Positions 1-5,275 of a DNA stretch of 5,275 nt are shown here, one piece after another. This DNA comes from Mycoplasmatota bacterium (lineage in GTDB: Bacteria > Bacillota_I > Bacilli_A > RF39 > UBA660). Both the position numbers and the translations under genes were made by a program. Where the stretch lies: contig JAAZDL010000065.1 in assembly GCA_012512795.1 (NCBI GenBank), positions 1-5,275 on the forward strand, read 5' to 3'. The notes beneath the pieces were generated by a model. It ran no database searches and was not told the DNA's origin. It saw nothing but the letters and a program-made list of their open reading frames with translations. The first letter of the stretch is position 1; each line of letters opens with the position of its first letter.

Positions 1-1
1 A

Positions 2-301
2 AAGTATACTGTACCTTTAGAATATACTAATAAAGAAACTTCTTTACCAAAAGAAAATAAAATTGATGGAGAGCCAATAATTAGTCCACTTGTTGGAACT
101 TTTTATGCTGCTCCAGGCGAAGGAAAAGAGCATTTTGTAGAAGTAGGAAGTAATGTAAAAAAAGGTGATATACTTTGTATAATAGAAGCCATGAAAGTTA
201 TGAATGAAATTAAAGCAATTAAAAATGGAAAAGTAACTGCTATACAAGTAAAAAATGGAGAAACTGTTCAATATGGAGATATCCTGATGTATATTGTATA
301 G
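2..301 (+). CDS. accB: Biotin carboxyl carrier protein of acetyl-CoA carboxylase, C-terminal part (5' truncated)
   Basis: BCCP carries the biotin that shuttles a carboxyl group from biotin carboxylase to carboxyltransferase in the first step of fatty-acid synthesis. The frame enters open at base 2 and gives 99 residues ending at TAG 299-301. Full-length AccB is usually about 150-160 residues, so the N-terminal region is outside the window. Residues 1 to about 24 look like the charged linker before the domain. The rest is a biotinyl/lipoyl domain: SPLVGTFY, an AccB-type thumb insertion (APGEGKEHF, same length as in E. coli AccB), then EAMKVMNEI with the biotin-accepting lysine encoded at 194-196, and the mirrored GDILMYIV end. 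The thumb and the following accC, accD and accA support AccB rather than the biotin domain of a decarboxylase or pyruvate carboxylase. The residue after the target lysine is Val instead of the common Met or Leu. The stop lies 7 bases before accC, so the two are probably co-translated. Confidence 0.96.
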   Translation, partial: KYTVPLEYTNKETSLPKENKIDGEPIISPLVGTFYAAPGEGKEHFVEVGSNVKKGDILCIIEAMKVMNEIKAIKNGKVTAIQVKNGETVQYGDILMYIV

Positions 302-308
302 GTGTTAT

Positions 309-1673
309 ATGATAAAGAAAGTTTTAATAGCAAATCGTGGAGAAATAGCAGTTCGAATAATTCGTTCTTGTAAAGAAATGAATATAAAGACAGTAGCAGT
401 TTATTCAACTGCTGATGTTAATTCACTTCATAAACAAATTGCAGATGAGGCTGTATGTATAGGATCTCATCAAGTAGCAGATTCTTATTTAAATATGAAT
501 AATATTATACAAGCAGCTTGTAATAGCGGATGTGATGCAATACATCCTGGTTTTGGTTTTTTAAGTGAGAATAGTAAGTTTGCCAGATTAGTTGAAGAGT
601 GTGGCCTTATTTTTATTGGTCCAAACTTTGAAATTATAAGAAAAATGGGCAATAAAAGTGAAGCAAAGAAGATGATGGAGAAAGCAGGGATTCCTATAGT
701 TCCTGGCTCAAAAGAAGAAGTTAAAAGTATTTCAGAAGGAATAGAGTTTTCTGAAAAAATAGGATTTCCTATAATAATTAAAGCTTCAAATGGTGGCGGC
801 GGAAGAGGAATGCGAATTGTAAATGAAAAGAAAGAATTTGAAAATGCATTCAACGCAGCTAAAAGTGAGGCAAAAGCATGTTTTGGGGATGATGGAGTTT
901 ATATAGAAAAATATATTGCAAATCCAAAACATATCGAAGTACAAATAATAGGTGATAAGTTTGGAAACGTTATTCATCTATATGAAAGAGATTGTTCTTT
1001 TCAAAGAAGAAATCAAAAAATGATAGAAGAAGCACCATGTCACTTCCTTTTAGATTCTATTCGTAATCGTATGCTTGAAGATGCCGTTAAAGCTTGTAAA
1101 TATGTTAAATACGATAGTGTTGGGACTATAGAGTTTTTATTAGATAATGATAATTATTATTTTATGGAAATGAATACACGTATTCAAGTAGAGCATCCAA
1201 TTACTGAAATGATAACCGGTATAGACATAATAAAACAACAAATTTTAGTTGCTTCAGATATACCACTGAACTATAAGCAAGAAGATATTAAATGTATTGG
1301 ACACTCTATTGAATGTAGAATTAATGCAGAAGATATTAAAAATGATTTTGCACCTTGCCCTGGTAGTATAAACTTTTTACATATTCCAGGTGGTAAAGGA
1401 ATTAGGGTAGATAGTTCAGTTTATTGTGGCTATGAAATACCACCATTTTATGATTCAATGATATTAAAACTTATCGCATATGCACCTACTAGACTAGAAT
1501 GTATTAGAAAAATGAGAAGTGCATTATCTGAGTTAATAATAGATGGTGTAAAAACAAATAGTGAATTTCATTATTTAGTTTTGCATGATTCTAAATTTAT
1601 AGAAGGTAAATATAACACTAGTTATGCTGAAAATTATATAAAGGAGTTGAAAGAGTTTGGAGAAATCATTTAA
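309..1673 (+). CDS. accC: Acetyl-CoA carboxylase, biotin carboxylase subunit
   Basis: AccC uses ATP and bicarbonate to carboxylate biotin on AccB in the cytoplasm. The 454-residue product matches the family length (E. coli 449). The ATG at 309 is chosen because MIKKVLIANRGEIAVR is the standard N-terminus; an in-frame TTG at 294 would add five atypical residues and overlap accB. The order is the N-terminal domain (HPGFGFLSEN, residues 79-88), ATP-grasp (K116, K158, glycine loop SNGGGGRGMR at 160-169, H208, K237, E275, E287) and the C-terminal domain. Catalytic EMNTRIQVEHP (287-297, with R291 and E295) and ECRINAED (R337) are intact when aligned by eye to E. coli. N161 replaces the first loop glycine of E. 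coli, and N235 replaces its His in QRRHQK; both look like lineage variants. The ribosome site is weak (AGGTG at 300-304, close to the ATG), so coupling to accB is likely. The 3' end overlaps accD. A pyruvate carboxylase subunit is unlikely in this setting. Confidence 0.98.
   Translation: MIKKVLIANRGEIAVRIIRSCKEMNIKTVAVYSTADVNSLHKQIADEAVCIGSHQVADSYLNMNNIIQAACNSGCDAIHPGFGFLSENSKFARLVEECGLIFIGPNFEIIRKMGNKSEAKKMMEKAGIPIVPGSKEEVKSISEGIEFSEKIGFPIIIKASNGGGGRGMRIVNEKKEFENAFNAAKSEAKACFGDDGVYIEKYIANPKHIEVQIIGDKFGNVIHLYERDCSFQRRNQKMIEEAPCHFLLDSIRNRMLEDAVKACKYVKYDSVGTIEFLLDNDNYYFMEMNTRIQVEHPITEMITGIDIIKQQILVASDIPLNYKQEDIKCIGHSIECRINAEDIKNDFAPCPGSINFLHIPGGKGIRVDSSVYCGYEIPPFYDSMILKLIAYAPTRLECIRKMRSALSELIIDGVKTNSEFHYLVLHDSKFIEGKYNTSYAENYIKELKEFGEII
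1641..1646 (+). promoter_or_regulatory. Ribosome binding site that sets the accD TTG start
   Basis: AAGGAG lies inside the end of accC, 10 bases before the TTG at 1657. No ATG or GTG in the accD frame is better placed, and starting at the next in-frame ATG would remove the zinc ribbon. The site therefore decides the start. A TTG at 1647 is in the accC frame and is irrelevant. Confidence 0.75.
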
Positions 1674-2526
1674 AGATAAACAAAATAGAATTAGTACATT
1701 AAGTCAAATTTTTAAAAGGACTAATATTCCTAGTGTTCCAAAAGAAGTTCCTGATAATATTGTAAAAAAGTGTGATGAATGTAACAGTACTATTATATAT
1801 AATGAATTAATTCATAATTTATATGTATGTCCTAATTGTAATAATCATTTTAAAATAAGCGCTATTGAAAGAATAAGTCAACTTGTAGATGCAGGAACTT
1901 TTAGAGAATTATATATGTCAGCTACTAGTAAAAATAAAGAGAATTTTCCGGAATATACTGAAAAATTAAATAAAGCTAGAAGTGAAACTGAAATAAAAGA
2001 AGCAGTAATATGTGGAGCATGCCGTATTAATGGTATAACAGTTGCTATAGCAGTTATGGATTCTAATTTTATGATGGGAAGTATGGGTCAAATAGTTGGA
2101 GAAAAAATAACTAGAACAATAGAATATGCTACTAAAAAGAAATATCCATTATTGATAGTATCAACCAGTGGAGGAGCTCGTATGCAAGAAGGAATTATTT
2201 CTTTAATGCAAATGACTAAAACTAGTAGTGCTCTTAAAAGATTTAGTGATGCTGGTGGATTATATATATCACTATTAACTCATCCTACTACTGGAGGGGT
2301 AAGTGCTAGTTTTGCTATGCTTGGAGATATTATTATAGCAGAACCTAATGCTTTAATTGGTTTTGCAGGAAGTAGAGTAATTGAAAAGACTATTAATGAA
2401 GTATTACCTCCTAATTTTCAAAGATCAGAGTTTCTTCTTGAAAAAGGATTTGTAGATATTATTGTTAATCGTAAAGATATGAAAAAGACAATACATGATT
2501 TAATAAAATTTCATATTAAAAAATAG
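1657..2526 (+). CDS. accD: Acetyl-CoA carboxylase, carboxyltransferase beta subunit (zinc-ribbon)
   Basis: AccD pairs with AccA in a cytoplasmic alpha2beta2 carboxyltransferase that moves the carboxyl group from carboxybiotin to acetyl-CoA, yielding malonyl-CoA. The product is 289 residues, normal for the family (E. coli 304). A zinc ribbon C39-x2-C42-x15-C58-x2-C61 is followed by the crotonase-fold domain: NFMMGSMGQIVGEK (137-150), SGGARMQEG (171-179), SLMQMTKTSSAL (182-193), TTGGVSASFAMLGD (211-224), IGFAGSRVIE (234-243) and FQRSEFLLEKGFVD near the C-terminus. S239 stands where I would expect Pro in GFAGPRVI, a minor change. The start is TTG, preceded by AAGGAG at 1641-1646 and overlapping the accC end by 17 bases, which suggests coupled translation and some restraint on initiation. 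The stop is TAG. Because accA follows directly, the two subunits can be made together and assemble in equal amounts. Confidence 0.98.
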   Translation: MEKSFKDKQNRISTLSQIFKRTNIPSVPKEVPDNIVKKCDECNSTIIYNELIHNLYVCPNCNNHFKISAIERISQLVDAGTFRELYMSATSKNKENFPEYTEKLNKARSETEIKEAVICGACRINGITVAIAVMDSNFMMGSMGQIVGEKITRTIEYATKKKYPLLIVSTSGGARMQEGIISLMQMTKTSSALKRFSDAGGLYISLLTHPTTGGVSASFAMLGDIIIAEPNALIGFAGSRVIEKTINEVLPPNFQRSEFLLEKGFVDIIVNRKDMKKTIHDLIKFHIKK

Positions 2527-2537
2527 TTATGTTTTTG

Positions 2538-2543
2538 AAAGGA
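2538..2543 (+). promoter_or_regulatory. Ribosome binding site of accA
   Basis: AAAGGA sits 6 bases before the accA ATG, in the 23-base gap after accD. That gap is the longest non-coding stretch in the window. It contains no inverted repeat and is too short for a separate promoter or terminator. Confidence 0.75.
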
Positions 2544-2549
2544 TAATAT

Positions 2550-3485
2550 ATGAATATAAAAGAAAGTGAAGTATTAATAAAAAACCTAGAAGCTGAAAAA
2601 GCTAATATTGAAGATACTGCATCCGCATATTATATGGAGCTAAATAAACAAATTAGAAGAATTAAAAAAGAAGCTTTTAATAATTTGACAGCATGGGATA
2701 AAGTATATTTAGCTCGTAGAAGTGATAGACCTAAAGCTCAAGATTATATTGAATTATTATTTGATAATTTTTATGAACTTCATGGAGATCGTGGTGTTCG
2801 TGATGATAAATCTTTAATTGGTGGCATATGTTATTTTGAAGGAACAGCAGTAACAGTTTTAGCACAATCTAAAGGAAAAGATATGCAAAGCAATATAGAT
2901 AGAAACTTCGGAATGATGAACCCTGAAGGATATAGAAAAGCTCTTCGTTTAGCAAAGCAAGCTGAAAAGTTTAACAGACCTATAATAAATATAGTAGATA
3001 CTCCTGGTGCTTTTCCTGGGAAAGAAGCAGAAGAAAGAGGTCAAGCTGAAGCAATAGCTCAATGTTTATTTACTTTTTCAAATTTAAAAGTACCAATAAT
3101 TAGTATTGTTATAGGAGAAGGTGGAAGTGGAGGAGCTCTTGCTCTTAGTGTTGCAGATAGACTAGTAATGCTCGAAAACTCAATATATTCAATACTATCA
3201 CCTGAAGGATTTGCATCTATTTTATGGAAAGATGAAACTAGAGCAAAAGAAGCAGCTGAAATAATGAAATTAACTGCTAAAGACTTATTAGAAAAAAATA
3301 TTATTGATGAAATAATTAAAGAACCTCTAGGAGGAGCACAAGAATGTATAGAATTAGTTGCTGAAAATATTAGAAGTTATATTTCTCAAGAATTAACAGT
3401 AATAAAAGAAAAGAAAATAAAAGATTTATTAGAAGAACGTTATAATAAAACTAGAAAAGTAGGAAGTATATTATATGAAAAATAG
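2550..3485 (+). CDS. accA: Acetyl-CoA carboxylase, carboxyltransferase alpha subunit
   Basis: AccA is the partner of AccD in the carboxyltransferase and supplies most of the carboxybiotin-binding side of the active site. The product has 311 residues (E. coli 319). It starts with a charged, probably coiled-coil helical segment (about 5-40, ending in QIRRIKKEAF) typical of AccA. Next come LTAWDKVYLARRSDRP (46-61), YELHGDRGVRDD (75-86), KGKDMQSNIDRNFGMMNPEGYRKAL (108-132), the VDTPGAFPGKEAEERGQAEA block (149-168), the oxyanion-hole type loop GEGGSGGALAL (189-199) and SILSPEGFASILWKD. The C-terminal 40 residues are Lys/Glu rich, as expected. The start is supported by AAAGGA 6 bases upstream. The last 11 bases overlap fabH, linking carboxylase production to chain initiation. 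No damage or odd substitution was seen. Its order after accD is the usual one for Firmicute accCDA clusters. Confidence 0.98.
   Translation: MNIKESEVLIKNLEAEKANIEDTASAYYMELNKQIRRIKKEAFNNLTAWDKVYLARRSDRPKAQDYIELLFDNFYELHGDRGVRDDKSLIGGICYFEGTAVTVLAQSKGKDMQSNIDRNFGMMNPEGYRKALRLAKQAEKFNRPIINIVDTPGAFPGKEAEERGQAEAIAQCLFTFSNLKVPIISIVIGEGGSGGALALSVADRLVMLENSIYSILSPEGFASILWKDETRAKEAAEIMKLTAKDLLEKNIIDEIIKEPLGGAQECIELVAENIRSYISQELTVIKEKKIKDLLEERYNKTRKVGSILYEK
3461..3466 (+). promoter_or_regulatory. Ribosome binding site of fabH inside accA
   Basis: AGGAAG within the accA coding end is followed after 8 bases by the fabH ATG at 3475 (10 bases if the core is taken as AGGA). It is a moderate match and implies that fabH initiation depends partly on ribosomes finishing accA. 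Confidence 0.6.
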
Positions 3486-4443
3486 AAAAATAATTGGTGT
3501 AGGATATCAAGTAGGAAATAAATGTGTTAAAAATAAAGAATTTGAAAAAATAATAGATACAACTGATGAATGGATTTTGTCTCGCACTGGAATTAAAACT
3601 CGTTATGTGAGTACTAATAAAAACACCAGTGAACTTGGGTTTCTAGCTGCTAAAAAAGCTATTCTAAATGCTAATATATCAAAAGAAGAAATCGATTTAA
3701 TTATAGTAGCAACAATAACTCCTGATAATACAACTCCTTCATGTTCATGTTTAATACAAGATAAACTTGGTTTAAATAAAAAAAAGATAATGGCATTTGA
3801 TATAAATGCTGCTTGCACTGGATTTGTTTATGCTCTACAAGTTGCTTCTTACATGCTAAGTGACTATAAGTGTGCTTTGGTTATTGGAGTAGATGTAAAT
3901 AGTAAAATAGTTGATTACACTGATAGAAACACTTGCATATTATTTGGAGATGGAGCAGGAGCAATCATTATGAAACAAGAAGATACTAATAATGAAATGA
4001 TTCATTATGCAAATAGTATTGGTGATCATGAAGGATTTTTATCTGCTAGTGGATTAGTAATACATGAAAAGTTAGAAAATGCATCTAGAGAAATTGGTTT
4101 TATAAAACAAAACGGATCAGAAGTGTTTCGCTTTGCAGTAGGAGCACTTGAAGAAGCTATTAGTGAAGTGTTAAAAAAAGCAAATAAAACATTAGATGAA
4201 ATAGATTATGTTATTCCACATCAAGCTAATATTAGAATTATTGATAATGTTGCTAAAAAGATAAATTTAAATAAAAATAAACTTTATATTAATTTAGATA
4301 AATATGGTAATACTACTGCTGGGAGTATACCAATAGCATTATCTGAAGCAATTACAAAAGATATTGTAAAAGAAGGAATGAAAATAATACTAGTTGGATT
4401 TGGTGGAGGATTTACTTATGCTGCTAGTTATATAGAGTTATAA
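3475..4443 (+). CDS. fabH: Beta-ketoacyl-ACP synthase III (chain-initiating)
   Basis: FabH condenses an acyl-CoA primer with malonyl-ACP to give the first beta-ketoacyl-ACP, in the cytoplasm. The 322 residues match the family (E. coli 317). The thiolase-fold halves carry the full Cys-His-Asn triad: C114 in INAACTGF (codon 3814-3816), H249 in IPHQAN (4219-4221) and N279 in GNTTAGS (4309-4311). CoA-site residues W33 and R37 (DEWILSRTGI) and R151 are also present, as is LFGDGAGA (156-163). Position 87, a Phe in the E. coli primer pocket, is Thr here (DNTTPS), as in mycobacterial FabH, which hints at tolerance of longer or branched primers; this is an inference. The ATG at 3475 gives the standard short N-terminus before GVGYQVG, overlaps accA by 11 bases and has AGGAAG upstream. 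The elongating synthase FabF is excluded by the triad (Cys-His-Asn, not Cys-His-His) and by the size. Confidence 0.97.
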   Translation: MKNRKIIGVGYQVGNKCVKNKEFEKIIDTTDEWILSRTGIKTRYVSTNKNTSELGFLAAKKAILNANISKEEIDLIIVATITPDNTTPSCSCLIQDKLGLNKKKIMAFDINAACTGFVYALQVASYMLSDYKCALVIGVDVNSKIVDYTDRNTCILFGDGAGAIIMKQEDTNNEMIHYANSIGDHEGFLSASGLVIHEKLENASREIGFIKQNGSEVFRFAVGALEEAISEVLKKANKTLDEIDYVIPHQANIRIIDNVAKKINLNKNKLYINLDKYGNTTAGSIPIALSEAITKDIVKEGMKIILVGFGGGFTYAASYIEL

Positions 4444-4449
4444 AGGAGG
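4442..4449 (+). promoter_or_regulatory. Strong ribosome binding site of fabK
   Basis: AAAGGAGG is a near-perfect anti-16S match. It begins inside the fabH TAA stop and ends 4 bases before the fabK ATG at 4454. It is the best ribosome site in the window, so fabK is probably translated more efficiently than its upstream neighbours. Confidence 0.85.
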
Positions 4450-4453
4450 AAAA

Positions 4454-5275
4454 ATGTTAAATAAAATACTAGATATTAAATATCCAATTGTTCAAGGAGG
4501 AATGGCTAATATTGCAACTGCATCTTTTGCTGCTGCTGTAAGTAATGCTGGTGCACTTGGAACAATTGGTACAGGAGCAATGAATGTTGATCAAGCTAGA
4601 GAAGAAATTATTAAATGTAAGAAACTTACTAATAAACCATTTGCTGTTAATGTAATGCTTATGAACCCATATGCAAAAGAAATTATGGAAATGATAGCTC
4701 AAGAAAAAGTTGCTGTTGTCACAACTGGTGCGGGAAGTCCAGGTGTATATATGGAAATGTTAAAACAATCAGGTGCTAAAGTTTTTCCTGTTGTTCCAAG
4801 TGTAGCACTTGCTATTCGTATGGAACAATCAGGTGCTGATGGAGTAATAGTAGAGGGCTGCGAAGCGGGAGGACATGTTGGGGAACAAACAACAATGGCT
4901 TTAGTTCCACAAGTAGTAGACGCTGTTAATATCCCAGTAATAGCAGCTGGTGGAATTGCAGATGGAAGAGGACTTAATGCTGCTTTATCTCTAGGAGCAG
5001 TAGGAGTTCAACTAGGAACTTGTTTATTAGTCTCAGAAGAATGTCCTGTTCATATAAATTATAAAAATGCTGTAATAAATGCAAAAGATACTGATACTGT
5101 TGTAACTGGGAGAAACATGAATACTCCAGTTAGAGCATTAAAAAATAAAATGACAAAAGAACATTTAAAAATAGAAAGTTTATCTACAAGTCGTGAAGAC
5201 CACGAAAGATTGACTTTAGGATCACTTAGAAAAGCTGTTTTCGATGGAGATATTGAAAATGGTTCAGTTATGATG
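4454..5275 (+). CDS. fabK: FMN-dependent enoyl-ACP reductase II (3' truncated)
   Basis: FabK reduces trans-2-enoyl-ACP to acyl-ACP with NAD(P)H and FMN, the last step of each elongation cycle. It is unrelated to the FabI reductase and known to be insensitive to triclosan. The open frame runs off the window after 274 residues; family members have about 310-325, so roughly 40 C-terminal residues are missing. The nitronate monooxygenase/FabK TIM-barrel motifs run in order: YPIVQGGMANIA (10-21), KPFAVNVMLMNP (61-72), VVTTGAGSP (88-96), PVVPSVALAIRME (112-124), EAGGHVGEQTTM (137-148, with H141 matching catalytic His144 of the pneumococcal enzyme), PVIAAGGIADGRG (161-173) and VQLGTCLLVSEEC (185-197). 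Two positions differ from the FabKs I recall: N19 where Trp is frequent (GGMAW) and C190 where Arg is frequent (GTRF). The fab context and EAGGHVG favour FabK over a nitronate monooxygenase. The start follows a strong AAAGGAGG. Confidence 0.94.
   Translation, partial: MLNKILDIKYPIVQGGMANIATASFAAAVSNAGALGTIGTGAMNVDQAREEIIKCKKLTNKPFAVNVMLMNPYAKEIMEMIAQEKVAVVTTGAGSPGVYMEMLKQSGAKVFPVVPSVALAIRMEQSGADGVIVEGCEAGGHVGEQTTMALVPQVVDAVNIPVIAAGGIADGRGLNAALSLGAVGVQLGTCLLVSEECPVHINYKNAVINAKDTDTVVTGRNMNTPVRALKNKMTKEHLKIESLSTSREDHERLTLGSLRKAVFDGDIENGSVMM

Larger units (their letters stand above)
2..5275 (+). other. Part of one polycistronic FAS II operon (accB-accC-accD-accA-fabH-fabK)
   Basis: Six co-directional genes are separated by +7, -17, +23, -11 and +10 bases. 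No hairpin followed by a T-run, and no spacer long enough for an intergenic promoter, was seen. Both ends of the window are inside coding sequence, so the operon continues on each side. The leader, where a FapR or FabT operator would usually sit, is not in the window, and none of the short gaps contains a palindrome of that type. Transcription as one message is inferred from spacing and common pathway. Confidence 0.85.

Noticed and set aside
44..271. Open frame on the minus strand across accB
   Set aside because: It is a low-complexity Phe/Tyr/Ser-rich shadow of the biotinyl domain with no recognisable motif. The same applies to minus-strand frames at 485-853, 786-977, 3603-3818 and 4469-4702.
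294..308. Upstream in-frame TTG start for accC
   Set aside because: It would add five atypical residues (MYRCY) before the standard MIKKVLIANRGE start, overlap accB and lacks a well-spaced ribosome site.
2..1673. accB-accC as part of a pyruvate or methylmalonyl-CoA carboxylase
   Set aside because: The AccB thumb, the separate zinc-ribbon AccD and AccA, and the adjoining fabH and fabK fit acetyl-CoA carboxylase.
2527..2549. Possible promoter or terminator between accD and accA
   Set aside because: Only 23 bases, with a ribosome site but no inverted repeat, T-run after a stem or paired -35/-10 elements.
3292..3298. Run of seven A in accA as a possible frameshift or sequencing error
   Set aside because: The frame continues with family-typical sequence on both sides, so there is no sign of a shift.
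3780..3786. A AAA AAG slippery heptamer in the fabH reading frame
   Set aside because: A -1 shift would reach TGA at 3798-3800 and give a fragment ending before the catalytic Cys114. I see no stimulatory hairpin or upstream ribosome-site-like element, and Lys-Lys runs of this type are expected by chance in AT-rich genes.
2..5275. Mycoplasma-type genetic code (TGA = Trp)
   Set aside because: All three tryptophans are TGG and no in-frame TGA occurs in any of the six genes, so the standard code is sufficient.
2..5275. CRISPR, mobile element, RNA gene or novel system
   Set aside because: The window is filled edge to edge by recognised core-metabolism genes. No repeat array, terminal inverted repeat, transposase or structured RNA was seen.

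Overview
The window is an AT-rich (roughly 30% GC by eye), almost fully coding stretch, all on the + strand, from a bacterial type II fatty-acid synthesis (FAS II) operon. It carries the end of accB, then complete accC, accD, accA and fabH, and most of fabK. The low GC, AGA-dominated arginine codons, strong AAGGAGG-type ribosome binding sites, a TTG start and a FabK-type enoyl reductase all suggest a low-GC Firmicute (Clostridia, Erysipelotrichia or a relative). Genus cannot be read from the sequence alone. The standard genetic code fits: tryptophan is always TGG and no coding frame contains TGA.

Layout: positions 2-301 hold the C-terminal biotinyl domain of BCCP (accB, 5' end outside the window). 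Positions 309-1673 are biotin carboxylase (accC). Positions 1657-2526 are the zinc-ribbon carboxyltransferase beta subunit (accD, TTG start inside the accC tail). Positions 2550-3485 are the carboxyltransferase alpha subunit (accA). Positions 3475-4443 are beta-ketoacyl-ACP synthase III (fabH, overlapping accA). Positions 4454-5275 are the FMN enoyl-ACP reductase (fabK, 3' end outside the window). Junctions are +7, -17, +23, -11 and +10 bases. This leaves no room for internal terminators or full intergenic promoters, and no gene-free stretch exceeds 23 bases.

Functionally, AccC carboxylates biotin on AccB, and AccA/AccD transfer the carboxyl group to acetyl-CoA to make malonyl-CoA. After transfer of malonyl to ACP, FabH condenses malonyl-ACP with an acyl-CoA primer to start a chain, and FabK performs the last reduction of each elongation cycle. 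The malonyl-CoA transacylase, ketoacyl reductase, dehydratase, elongating synthase and ACP are not in the window and may lie to either side.

I found no hidden novel system. The window is core metabolism with intact catalytic residues. The points worth a second look are the gene order (accBCDA ahead of fabH-fabK, with no fabZ or acpP in the usual places), the overlapping gene junctions, a few substitutions at active-site-adjacent positions (FabK N19 and C190, FabH T87, AccC N161 and N235), and the absence of TGA stops together with very scarce tryptophan.
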